NCBI RefSeq assembly: GCF_900230225.1
Contig: NZ_OCNH01000003.1
Coordinates: forward strand, 496,001-560,000
Direction: 5' to 3'
Origin: Spirosoma fluviale
GTDB lineage: Bacteria; Bacteroidota; Bacteroidia; Cytophagales; Spirosomataceae
DNA length: 64,000 nucleotides
The translations under genes and the position numbers were made by a program. Positions 1 to 7,216 of the stretch are shown here, one piece after another; the first letter of the stretch is position 1, and each line of letters starts with the position of its first letter. The notes below the pieces were generated by a model. The model made no database searches and had not been told where the DNA came from. It saw only the letters and a list, made by a program, of their open reading frames with translations.

Positions 1-37
1 ACCTTTTGGATAAGTTGCAGTGTAATGTTTTTATGTC

Positions 38-63
38 TTACCGTTTCTCAACCCCATCCAGCA
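38..63. repeat. Direct repeat, copy 1 of the tyrA 3' end
   Basis: These 26 bases match 577-602 with one mismatch (C at 52 against T at 591). Read on the minus strand they encode LDGVEKR and a TAA stop, almost the same as LDGIEKR-stop at the end of tyrA. The two copies lie in the same orientation and bracket the toxin-antitoxin pair, as expected when an element enters the 3' end of a gene and restores it. What lies beyond base 1 is not visible, so the rest of the structure is unknown. Confidence 0.6.
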
Positions 64-76
64 GCCTCACAAGGAG

Positions 77-379
77 TCAACTATCAAAAAAGCGCTCAGA
101 CATATTTCGCGAGCTGTGCTGTATTGTAATGACATCGATTTGCCCATCATTTACAATCTTACAAACAATGCGATACTCACTATGAATCAATTCCCGGAGG
201 TAAGAGAGATCAAATTCCGGGACTTTACGACCCATTTCCGGAAACGTTTTTAATTGCTCAACTTTGGCGATAAGTGTATCGATCAGATGATCGGCGTAGG
301 CAGGCGAATAGGTGGAACGGTACTCGTTTATGGCGTCTAAGTCCTCTATGGCTCGGTTTGTAAAGTTTATCCGAATCAT
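77..379 (-). CDS. RelE/ParE-family toxin
   Basis: A 100-residue protein with the size and pattern of the RelE/ParE toxin superfamily: an N-terminal amphipathic helical hairpin (residues about 8-48, with NRAIEDLDAINEYRS) and a C-terminal beta sheet containing RELIHSEYRIVCKI and DVITIQHSSR. Family members act either as ribosome-dependent mRNA nucleases or as gyrase inhibitors, and the sequence alone does not decide between them. The start codon overlaps the stop of the upstream antitoxin gene by three bases, the usual coupled arrangement. The region sits between duplicated tyrA ends, which suggests acquisition. Toxin identity is confident; the target is unknown. Confidence 0.85.
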   Translation of the reverse strand: MIRINFTNRAIEDLDAINEYRSTYSPAYADHLIDTLIAKVEQLKTFPEMGRKVPEFDLSYLRELIHSEYRIVCKIVNDGQIDVITIQHSSRNMSERFFDS

Positions 380-546
380 TTACGCAGCCGTTGTTTTACG
401 TCTTCCAACGGTACTGTTTCTCCCCTTTCGGATTGTAATAATCCCTCCTGAACATTTTGAATGAACAACAAGCGTTCGATGAAAGCTTCGATAGGAAATT
501 CATCCGGCATTTTCTCCAGCGATTCCTGTATGGCTGCCTTTGTCAT
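376..546 (-). CDS. Small antitoxin of the RelE/ParE pair
   Basis: Translating the minus strand from the ATG at 546 gives a 56-residue protein beginning MTKAAIQESLEKMPDEFPIE and ending EDVKQRLRK. It is acidic in the first half and has a basic tail. Its TGA stop overlaps the toxin ATG (AAATGATT). This is the position and size of the antitoxin in a type II toxin-antitoxin operon, and the segment PIEAFIERLLFIQ resembles short antitoxins that pair with RelE/ParE toxins. It should neutralise the toxin and repress the shared promoter. No DNA-binding fold is obvious in so short a chain, so the repressor role is inferred. Confidence 0.8.
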   Translation of the reverse strand: MTKAAIQESLEKMPDEFPIEAFIERLLFIQNVQEGLLQSERGETVPLEDVKQRLRK

Positions 547-562
547 AATGATATTAGTTTAC

Positions 563-590
563 CAAATATACAAACTTTACCGTTTCTCAA
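563..590 (-). promoter_or_regulatory. Probable promoter of the toxin-antitoxin operon
   Basis: On the minus strand TATATTTG (570 to 563) fits the Bacteroidota -7 consensus TAnnTTTG exactly. A TTG at 590-588 lies 17 bases upstream, slightly short of the usual 19-21. The box is about 17 bases before the antitoxin ATG, leaving a very short leader. The -33 triplet falls inside the tyrA-end repeat. Confidence 0.45.
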
Positions 591-602
591 TCCCATCCAG
601 CA
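577..602. repeat. Direct repeat, copy 2 (end of tyrA)
   Basis: This is the second copy of the 26-base repeat at 38-63. It forms the last seven codons and the TAA stop of tyrA on the minus strand. The repeats are 539 bases apart. Confidence 0.6.
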
Positions 603-1434
603 CCCGCCGTATCACGTTGGCCCGCTGCATAAAATCGAGGGAGTTTTTTACGTCCTGATCGTCGATGATCTGCTTGAACTGCTGCAAAAACTCGATGTAG
701 TCGGCCAGTGCCTGCGACACATTCTGCCGGTTCTGGTCGAAGATGGGTGCCCACATGGCGGGGGAGCTTTTGGCAAGCCGCACCGTGGAACTGAAGCCCG
801 TACTGGCCATGTCGAAAATAGCCTGTTCGTCTTTTTCTTTCTCCAGTACCGTCAGGCCAAGGGCAAACGCGCTGACGTGGCTCAGGTGCGACACGTAGGC
901 CAGATGCAGGTCGTGCTCCTGCGGACTCATATAGAACAGCTTCATGCCTATATCCCGAAACAGGCTTTCGGCCAGGGTGAGGCTGTCGGGGTGGCTCTTC
1001 TCACGGTCGCAAATGATGAGGTTTTTGCCGACAAGCAGTTCTTTGAATGCGGCCCCCGGCCCGGAGTTTTCGGTACCGGCCATCGGGTGAGCGGCTACGA
1101 ACTGCGCCCGTTTGGGGTGCGCATCGGCTACCTCGCAGATGAGTCCTTTGGTGGAGCCTAAATCCAGAACGGTGGCTCCCGATGGCAGGTGATCGAGGAC
1201 GGTGGGCAGCATGTCGATGATCACATTGACGGGTGTCGCCAGCACGACTAATGTGCTTTGGGCAATGGCTTCTGATAGGGGCAGAACGTCATCCACAATA
1301 CCTTTCGCTAGGGCCAGTTGCCCATTTACGGGCGATGTATCGACACCAATGAACCGCATTTTGGGGTATTTTTCACGCACGGCCAGGGCAAAAGAACCCC
1401 CGAGTAAGCCTATTCCAATTATACTGACAACCAT
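577..1434 (-). CDS. tyrA: Prephenate dehydrogenase
   Basis: Converts prephenate to 4-hydroxyphenylpyruvate with NAD(P)+, the committed step of tyrosine synthesis in the cytoplasm. The 285 residues begin with a Rossmann motif (GIGLLGG, residues 7-13). HPMAG at about 116-120 carries the histidine typical of the active site, and a second histidine-rich helix follows (YVSHLSHVSAF). The length fits the single-domain enzyme without a fused chorismate mutase. It lies on the same strand as the aminotransferase at 2030-3202, which could act on the keto acid product; a GxxExxY gene is interposed. Its 3' end is duplicated at 38-63. Confidence 0.92.
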   Translation of the reverse strand: MVVSIIGIGLLGGSFALAVREKYPKMRFIGVDTSPVNGQLALAKGIVDDVLPLSEAIAQSTLVVLATPVNVIIDMLPTVLDHLPSGATVLDLGSTKGLICEVADAHPKRAQFVAAHPMAGTENSGPGAAFKELLVGKNLIICDREKSHPDSLTLAESLFRDIGMKLFYMSPQEHDLHLAYVSHLSHVSAFALGLTVLEKEKDEQAIFDMASTGFSSTVRLAKSSPAMWAPIFDQNRQNVSQALADYIEFLQQFKQIIDDQDVKNSLDFMQRANVIRRVLDGIEKR

Positions 1435-1510
1435 CTGAACCGGGATTTAACAGATTTTGGGATGAAACAGATTTTGCCGTTTCTGTTTAGTCATCCCTAA
1501 TGCATTATTA

Positions 1511-1912
1511 CTATTTGCGGTGGAAGCGACGAAAATGAGGGTTTAAAACACGCTTAAACTCCAGACTAGATGCCCCAAAATTAATCAGTAAACCAATTTC
1601 GAGATTATAGGCTTCCAGATAGTTGATAGCTTGTGCCAGATGCACTTCTTCTAATTTAATGATGGCTTTTAACTCAACCATTACCTTTTCTTCTATCAGG
1701 AAATCTGCACGACGTGTGCCCATCAGCATACTTTTGTAAAAAATGGGCATGTCTACTTCTCGTGCAAACCCAATAGTCTGTTGCTCTAGTTCATACGCTA
1801 AGGCTCGCTGGTAAATAACCTCTTGAAAACCATTTCCTAACACGCGGTGAACTTCCATTGAGCAACCAATTATACGGTGAGTCAGGTCGCCATACTTATA
1901 ATCTTGTTGCAT
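1511..1912 (-). CDS. GxxExxY protein (PD-(D/E)XK-like)
   Basis: A 133-residue protein with the family signature near residue 29 (GFQEVIYQRAL), after SMEVHRVLGN. A RADFLIEEKVMVELKAI stretch at about 76-92 has the spaced D, E and K typical of PD-(D/E)XK nuclease-like folds, and the family was named for the GxxExxY motif. Biochemical function is not established; these genes are common, mobile single-gene insertions in Bacteroidota. It lies between tyrA and the aminotransferase, 76 bases upstream of tyrA, and interrupts what is otherwise an aromatic amino-acid gene pair. Its base composition looks more AT-rich than its neighbours. Confidence 0.8.
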   Translation of the reverse strand: MQQDYKYGDLTHRIIGCSMEVHRVLGNGFQEVIYQRALAYELEQQTIGFAREVDMPIFYKSMLMGTRRADFLIEEKVMVELKAIIKLEEVHLAQAINYLEAYNLEIGLLINFGASSLEFKRVLNPHFRRFHRK

Positions 1913-2029
1913 AATTACGGTAGTTAAGCAAAACGCATAATTACCAATAATCTATTTAAAAACAACCTGCTGAAATAGAGACTGTATCCAACCTGAAAGG
2001 CATCCTGAACGGATAGTTCAAAATCTGTT

Positions 2030-3202
2030 TTATCCAATAATCCGTTCAATCGCGGTTCGGATACGCTCCTTCGGCATACACAATGACACCCGCACGTACC
2101 GGTTTCCTTTGGGCCCGAAGATGAAGCCGGGGGCAATGAACACGTGTTTCGATATAAGCAAATCGTTTACCAGATCTTCGGCCGATGCTACCGAGTCGGG
2201 GAGTTTGGCCCAGATGAACAGTCCCTCCTGATCGGTCGAATACGTACAGCCCAGCGCATCCAGAAAGGCATGAATAGCATCCAGCCGACCCTGATACACG
2301 GCGTTGCGTTCCCGATGCCATTCGTCGGAGTTGGTGAGCGCTTCGGCAGCCGCGTCCATCAGGGGCTTGAACTGCCCTGAATCGACATTGCTTTTTATGG
2401 CCAGCACAGCATCCACGTAAGCTTTAGCACCCGCCATCCAGCCAATGCGCCAGCCCGCCATGTTATGCGACTTACTCAAGGAGTTCAACTCAATGGCTAC
2501 CTCTTTGGCACCATCAATAGAGAGCAGGCTGATGGGTGCTTTCTTGTTGAGGATCAGGCTATATGGGTTGTCGTGGCCGAGCAGGATTTTATGGTCGTGG
2601 GCAAAGCGGACCGCCCGCTCAAACAGAGAACGGGTGGCTGGTGCGCCAGTTGGCATGTGCGGGTAGTTCATCCAAAGGATTTTCGTTGGATTGGCGGATG
2701 TGTTGTCCGCTACCAGCTCGGTCAGCACATCCCAGTCGGGTTGCCAGCCGCCATGTTCGAGCAGCGGGTATTCGCGGACGTTGGCGCCCACCATGGCGCT
2801 CACCGCCCGATAGGCCGGGTAGCCCAGTTCGGGGACCAGTACGCCGTCGCCTTCATTCAGAAAGGTTAATGAAATGTGGGTAATACCTTCTTTGGAGCCG
2901 ATCAGCGGCAGAATTTCGGTATCTGCATCAAGGGTAACGCCGTAGGTATGCTGGTAGAAATTGGCGATGCCCTGGCGTAAACCCGGCGTGCCTTTATACG
3001 GTTGATAGCCGTGCGAGGTCGGCTGCTGCACCGACTTGATGAGGGCTTCAATTGTGTTTTCTGACGGCATCAGGTCGGGGTTGCCGATGCCTAAATTGAT
3101 CACATCATGACCAGCCGCCTGTAGACGACGTACTTCGGCCAGCTTAACGGAAAAATAATACTCCTGCGTTTGGTCAGCGCGTTGGGCTAGGGGGATAATC
3201 AC
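2030..3202 (-). CDS. Class I/II PLP-dependent aminotransferase
   Basis: A 390-residue fold-type I aminotransferase. The substrate-binding N-terminus reads INLGIGNPDLMPSE. NYPHMPTGAPA, a variant of the usual NxPxNPTG, lies at about residue 178, and SLSKSHNMAGWRIGW at about 240-255 carries the PLP lysine. The family includes aspartate, aromatic and LL-diaminopimelate aminotransferases. Being close to tyrA on the same strand suggests an aromatic role (4-hydroxyphenylpyruvate to tyrosine), an inference from position only. The start is GTG at 3202; no better ATG is in frame nearby, and the encoded N-terminus IPLAQRADQ fits relatives. Confidence 0.85.
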   Translation of the reverse strand: MIIPLAQRADQTQEYYFSVKLAEVRRLQAAGHDVINLGIGNPDLMPSENTIEALIKSVQQPTSHGYQPYKGTPGLRQGIANFYQHTYGVTLDADTEILPLIGSKEGITHISLTFLNEGDGVLVPELGYPAYRAVSAMVGANVREYPLLEHGGWQPDWDVLTELVADNTSANPTKILWMNYPHMPTGAPATRSLFERAVRFAHDHKILLGHDNPYSLILNKKAPISLLSIDGAKEVAIELNSLSKSHNMAGWRIGWMAGAKAYVDAVLAIKSNVDSGQFKPLMDAAAEALTNSDEWHRERNAVYQGRLDAIHAFLDALGCTYSTDQEGLFIWAKLPDSVASAEDLVNDLLISKHVFIAPGFIFGPKGNRYVRVSLCMPKERIRTAIERIIG

Positions 3203-3336
3203 TTCTGAACCGGGATTTGTGGGATTTTTTTGATTTCCCTGATTTTGTACAAAATGAATGAGTGAGCGGTATAACAGCGTGCAAAGATACTAGCCGCTAC
3301 AATGCTATGAATCATCACCTACTCACATTATAAAAA

Positions 3337-3930
3337 TCAAGCCTGTTCAGATAAATCAGAAAAACCCGCGGGGCCGCCCATGCGGTTAAGGAGGTATTTC
3401 AACAACGGAGCCAGGTGCAGCGATTGCATCATTTCGCCCGTATTGATGATTTCCCGCGCCCGCTCATGGGAAACGATGTGCACCGTGATCTCTTCCGTCG
3501 ATTCGAGGTGTTGCGCCTGTTTCAGCTCGACACCCGTGGCCAGATAAGCGTAGGTTACGTTAGAATGTGTGCCCGGATTGGCCGAAAGTGTCATGAGCAA
3601 CTCCCACTGACCGCCCCCAAAACCCGTTTCTTCCAGTAATTCGCGCTGGGCGGCTACCAGCGGTTCTTCATTCGGGTCGACCACGCCCGCGCAGAGTTCG
3701 TAGTGAATCCCCGCAATCGCATGACGGTACTGCCGAATCAGCACTAGTTGATTATCAGTTGTTACCGCAACGACATTAATCCAGCTGGGGTATTCAAAGA
3801 CAAAATAGTTAGGGATCGTGCCACCATTTTCCATGCGGATGGCGTCTTTCCGAACGGTGAACCATGGTAGGTTGTGGATGTATTCCGATTGCTCGACCTG
3901 CCAGGGTCGTGGGTCATTTTCATGAATCAT
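3337..3930 (-). CDS. Nudix hydrolase
   Basis: A 197-residue protein with a perfect Nudix box at residues 82-104: G, five residues, E, seven residues, REL, LEE, TGF. The metal-binding REXXEE core is intact. Upstream beta strands (VVAVTTDNQLVLIRQYRHA) resemble ADP-ribose pyrophosphatase-type Nudix enzymes, which hydrolyse ADP-ribose or nucleotide sugars to clear damaged or excess nucleotides. The exact substrate cannot be read from the sequence. It is transcribed with, and 19 bases downstream of, the esterase gene at 3950-5215, so the two may be cotranscribed. Confidence 0.88.
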   Translation of the reverse strand: MIHENDPRPWQVEQSEYIHNLPWFTVRKDAIRMENGGTIPNYFVFEYPSWINVVAVTTDNQLVLIRQYRHAIAGIHYELCAGVVDPNEEPLVAAQRELLEETGFGGGQWELLMTLSANPGTHSNVTYAYLATGVELKQAQHLESTEEITVHIVSHERAREIINTGEMMQSLHLAPLLKYLLNRMGGPAGFSDLSEQA

Positions 3931-3949
3931 GCCGCAAAGGTAGGCACAG

Positions 3950-5215
3950 CTAGCGGACTAATTCATCGGCAAAGCGCAGGTATTGCTCCCAATCATAATC
4001 CGTTACGTCATGTATGCCGGTTCGGTTGTGGTAGCGAACGGTTTTACCAATGGGCTGATCAACGGCCGGGAACGTCGTTGTACCCAGACCCGTTTTGCCG
4101 TAAAGCCGGTAAATGGGTTCGGTGTGGAGCGCACCCAGAAACTCCCCTTTCGGGTCTGACCACTGGTCACCGTCGGCACTGGCCACGTACAGCGGGCGCG
4201 GGGCGATGAGGGCCATCAACTCGTGCTGATCGACGGGTAAATCGGCTACGCGTTTGTTGAACGTCTTGTATCGGTCAGCAAACCAATGTGGAAAACTGGT
4301 ATTTATTCGCTCAACGGTTTCGCCGTACCAGCGCCGGGCGAGGGCCGCCCCGCCTTCGCCGGATTCGTTGGCAATAACGGCGGCAAATCGTTCGTCCTGT
4401 GCCCCGGCCCATATAGCGGCTTTGCCGATCCGCGAGTGGCCGATGGAAATAACGCGTTTGGCATCAATGGCCGGGTCGGTTTGCAGGTAGTCAAGAATTC
4501 GGCTCATGCCCCAGGCCCAGGCACCTACCGCCCCCCAGTTCGTCGCTTTCGTCGTGTCGCCCAGCACCGACCGGATTCCGGACTGCCATCCCTGCGGAAA
4601 ATCGGGTTCGATATCGCCGTAGTAGGCGGTAGCCAGCGCGTAGCCGCGTTTTACAATCATCTCGATGGGCCAGCGTCGGGCTTGCATCCCGCGTGCTTTT
4701 TCCGTTGCCTTGTTTTTATTCACAGCGTCATTATTTCCGCCCATCATCCAGCGGGCCGACAGCGGAATGTCCGCTTCGGTCGTGACGCAGTGGTTGCCGC
4801 AAAAATTCAGGCCCAGAAATACCGGAGCGGGCTTTGAACTGGCTTTGGGTAGGTAAATCAGGATGTCGATGGGCGGTAACTGCGGGTAGTCGACAAAGAA
4901 AATAGACACCTGTTTGCGAATAGCCAGCCCATTTAGGGCCGATTTGTCGACAGACGTTGTCTGGAAACGAAGCTTAACGGAGTTGGCGGGTGTTTCACCA
5001 TATACGTTTTCGGCAAATAGCTTCAGCAGTTCGGCTCGTCGGTTGCGCCAGTCGACTTTGGTCTTAACCGCTTTGCCCTTTGTATTCACTAGCAGATCGG
5101 GCAAGGTATAGATGCCTACTTTAGCTTCGTCATAATTGTAGCCTTCGGGGCCTTGTCCGTTGGCAAATTGCCCGGAGAACAGGATAAGCGTTGCCCAAAA
5201 CAGAAATCGAGTCAT
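3950..5215 (-). CDS. Secreted CE15-like glucuronoyl esterase or acetyl xylan esterase
   Basis: A 421-residue alpha/beta hydrolase with an N-terminal signal peptide (MTRFLFWATLILFSGQFANG). GHSRIGK at about 259-265 is the nucleophile elbow of carbohydrate esterase family 15, where GCSRxGK is typical. NESGEGG at about 283 carries a glutamate and SFPHWF at about 307 a histidine in the expected order. CE15 enzymes cleave ester links between glucuronic acid side chains of xylan and lignin alcohols; close relatives are annotated as acetyl xylan esterases. A periplasmic or exported role in plant cell-wall breakdown is likely. The final residues LIAPRPLYVASADGD are typical of the family. Confidence 0.8.
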   Translation of the reverse strand: MTRFLFWATLILFSGQFANGQGPEGYNYDEAKVGIYTLPDLLVNTKGKAVKTKVDWRNRRAELLKLFAENVYGETPANSVKLRFQTTSVDKSALNGLAIRKQVSIFFVDYPQLPPIDILIYLPKASSKPAPVFLGLNFCGNHCVTTEADIPLSARWMMGGNNDAVNKNKATEKARGMQARRWPIEMIVKRGYALATAYYGDIEPDFPQGWQSGIRSVLGDTTKATNWGAVGAWAWGMSRILDYLQTDPAIDAKRVISIGHSRIGKAAIWAGAQDERFAAVIANESGEGGAALARRWYGETVERINTSFPHWFADRYKTFNKRVADLPVDQHELMALIAPRPLYVASADGDQWSDPKGEFLGALHTEPIYRLYGKTGLGTTTFPAVDQPIGKTVRYHNRTGIHDVTDYDWEQYLRFADELVR

Positions 5216-5421
5216 AAGCGGGTGTGTAAAAAGGTCTTGTTTGCAAAGGCAAATGAGCTGTGTTTCATACTTATAGTGCCGTTTTGTGTAGTTCCGGTCG
5301 CCGGGCCGACGCTCGGTACTACATGAAAGATTTCGGGCAAATCATATTAACCGTCTAGTCCAGTTCGTTGTAGAGAGAACTTTTGTGTTTTGCCGATTTC
5401 GTTCGTACAACCTTTAACCTG

Positions 5422-6081
5422 ATGAGGAACACCATTGCCCTGTTTGCTGCTGCATCCTGTCTTTTCTTTTCGTCCTGCCAGCGTCCCGTGGCGTATTTTC
5501 AACCAACAGCGCACCCGGCAGCTACCCGACTTCCAGTTAAAAAAGTTGCTGAGCAGGAACGTGCCCCAACGGATGTTGCCCCAACGGATGTTGCCCCAAC
5601 GGACGTTGCCGCACTGGACATTGAAAGCGAAAATGAACAGGCTATTATCGAAGTACTGACTCCCGAATCCGGGCAAACGGCGAGCCAGTCTGTTGCCAGT
5701 TCATCCGTACTTGCCAGCCGGACGGCGCAGTCTCACCAGACGACAGCCAGCCGGATCGAACACCACATGCAGCGGGTCAATACACTCCTGTCAACGCCGG
5801 AAACTCAACCGACCGACCAGCAGCCGGGGCCGAAGCCCAAGAAGAAATTGAAGCTGGGTAATCAGATCCGGCAGGGTCTGGGCATGAAACTACGCCCGGA
5901 GTTGAACTGGTGGCAGCGCATCAGCTGGAAGTTGAAAGCATCGGTATTTGTGATTTTGGTGGCCGTTGTCTTTGCTATTTTAGGCATTACAATACTGGCC
6001 ATCATCTTCGGCGTTTTAGGCGCGTTCCTTATGATCAGCGGCCTGAAAAAGTCGTTTAAAGTGCGTAGGCCCTGGTTTTGA
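5422..6081 (+). CDS. Small lipoprotein with C-terminal membrane segments, function unknown
   Basis: Not recognised. Starting at the ATG at 5422 gives 219 residues with a lipoprotein signal (MRNTIALFAAASCLFFSSC). A low-complexity linker follows with three perfect PTDVA repeats encoded by 15-base units, then a Ser/Thr/Gln-rich region, a lysine-rich patch (PKPKKKLKLG), and two C-terminal hydrophobic helices (about residues 170-205, VFVILVAVVFAILGI and AIIFGVLGAFLMISGL). An upstream in-frame ATG at 5383 would put 13 residues before the signal peptide, so 5422 is preferred. The gene converges on the nucleoside hydrolase with only five bases between stops. No function is proposed. Confidence 0.65.
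   Translation: MRNTIALFAAASCLFFSSCQRPVAYFQPTAHPAATRLPVKKVAEQERAPTDVAPTDVAPTDVAALDIESENEQAIIEVLTPESGQTASQSVASSSVLASRTAQSHQTTASRIEHHMQRVNTLLSTPETQPTDQQPGPKPKKKLKLGNQIRQGLGMKLRPELNWWQRISWKLKASVFVILVAVVFAILGITILAIIFGVLGAFLMISGLKKSFKVRRPWF
5566..5610 (+). repeat. 15-base tandem repeat, three units
   Basis: Three adjacent units of CCAACGGATGTTGCC, the third with GAC for GAT, encode PTDVA three times in the lipoprotein. A 15-base unit keeps the frame, so copy number can change by slippage without breaking the gene. Confidence 0.9.
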
Positions 6082-6086
6082 TTCCC

Positions 6087-7025
6087 TCAGGGCAATACCT
6101 TCACGGCATCGTAAATCATCTGGATATACTTCTCCCGGTCGATGTCGTACACAAAATCGACGTTTGGCGTTTGCTTCAGCACATCGAAAAAATCAACAAT
6201 CGTCGTACCCGCTGTCAACGTACCGGCTACTTCCACATCGACATAACAGGGTTTTGAGGTAAACATCGACGGGTCGATCAGCCAGGCGATGGCACAGGGG
6301 TCGTGCAGGGCAGCACCACCTTCCAGTTCGGGGCGTTCCCGCCGGTAATAAATGGAGAAGAAATCCATTAGTTCGGCTACCACCTTGCCCGATCTATTGC
6401 CGATGGCCCTGAACCGCTCAATATCCTCCTGAAAGACCAAGGCTTTGTGCGTCACATCCAGCCCACACATCGTGATCGGAACCCCCGACTTGAACACGAT
6501 GGCTGCCGCTTCGGGGTCGACATAGATATTGAACTCAGCCGTAGGCGTAATATTTCCCCGAAAAGCCCCGCCACCCATCAGCGAAATGCGTTCAATCTTC
6601 GGTTTTAAGTGCGGGTAAGCCAGCAGAAACGTGGCGACATTCGTCAATGGGCCGGTTGGTACAATCGTGATTTTCTCGTCGCTTTCGGCCAGGATCTGCG
6701 CCATCGCTTCCAGCGCCGACAGCGGATGGTGCTGTAAGGTGGGTTCGGGCAATACCGGGCCATCCATACCCATTTCGCCATGAACGTTATCCGCGATGAT
6801 CAGCTTGCGAAACAGGGGTTTGTCGCTGCCTCTGTAAACGGGCACATCGGCACCAATCAACTCCATGATGCGCATCGTATTCTTGAGCGTCTTTTCCTGT
6901 GTCTGGTTACCTGCCGAACTGGTAATTGCTTTGATATCGAACAAGCCACTACCGAAGGCCAGTAATAACATGACGGCATCATCGTGGCCGGGGTCGCAGT
7001 CGATAAGTACGGGTATTTTCTTCAT
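6087..7025 (-). CDS. Inosine/uridine-preferring nucleoside hydrolase
   Basis: A 312-residue protein with the hallmark calcium-binding motif DCDPGHDDAVML at residues 9-20, which defines the IunH/Rih family. GPLTNVA at about 125 and FNIYVDPEAA at about 166-175 match conserved active-site segments, and HDPCAIAWL at about 242 carries the family histidine and aspartate. The enzyme hydrolyses the N-glycosidic bond of ribonucleosides to base and ribose for salvage. No signal peptide is present, so it is cytoplasmic. The substrate range (purine or pyrimidine) is not evident. Confidence 0.9.
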   Translation of the reverse strand: MKKIPVLIDCDPGHDDAVMLLLAFGSGLFDIKAITSSAGNQTQEKTLKNTMRIMELIGADVPVYRGSDKPLFRKLIIADNVHGEMGMDGPVLPEPTLQHHPLSALEAMAQILAESDEKITIVPTGPLTNVATFLLAYPHLKPKIERISLMGGGAFRGNITPTAEFNIYVDPEAAAIVFKSGVPITMCGLDVTHKALVFQEDIERFRAIGNRSGKVVAELMDFFSIYYRRERPELEGGAALHDPCAIAWLIDPSMFTSKPCYVDVEVAGTLTAGTTIVDFFDVLKQTPNVDFVYDIDREKYIQMIYDAVKVLP

Positions 7026-7216
7026 GATCTGGTGGTCAAGATACAGAATTGACGTTACGCTGACAGGTGGTACGTCGTTTCTACCCGCGAAGGTACAATT
7101 TGCTGACGCCCTGAGATAGAAAACCCGGAAATGAGGCAGAAGTTGAGTTTAAATTTGATCTGGAGAAACCGTAACTTATTTTTAGCTAATCGTTTTGTTC
7201 TCTTCACCTCGTCTAC

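Noticed and set aside
457..1161. Long plus-strand frame opposite tyrA and the antitoxin
   Set aside because: It covers tyrA on the opposite strand, has no domain and repetitive His/Gln-poor coding pattern; tyrA has a full family match.
1924..2321. Small frames in the aminotransferase 3' end
   Set aside because: Frame shadows of the aminotransferase, with no independent support.
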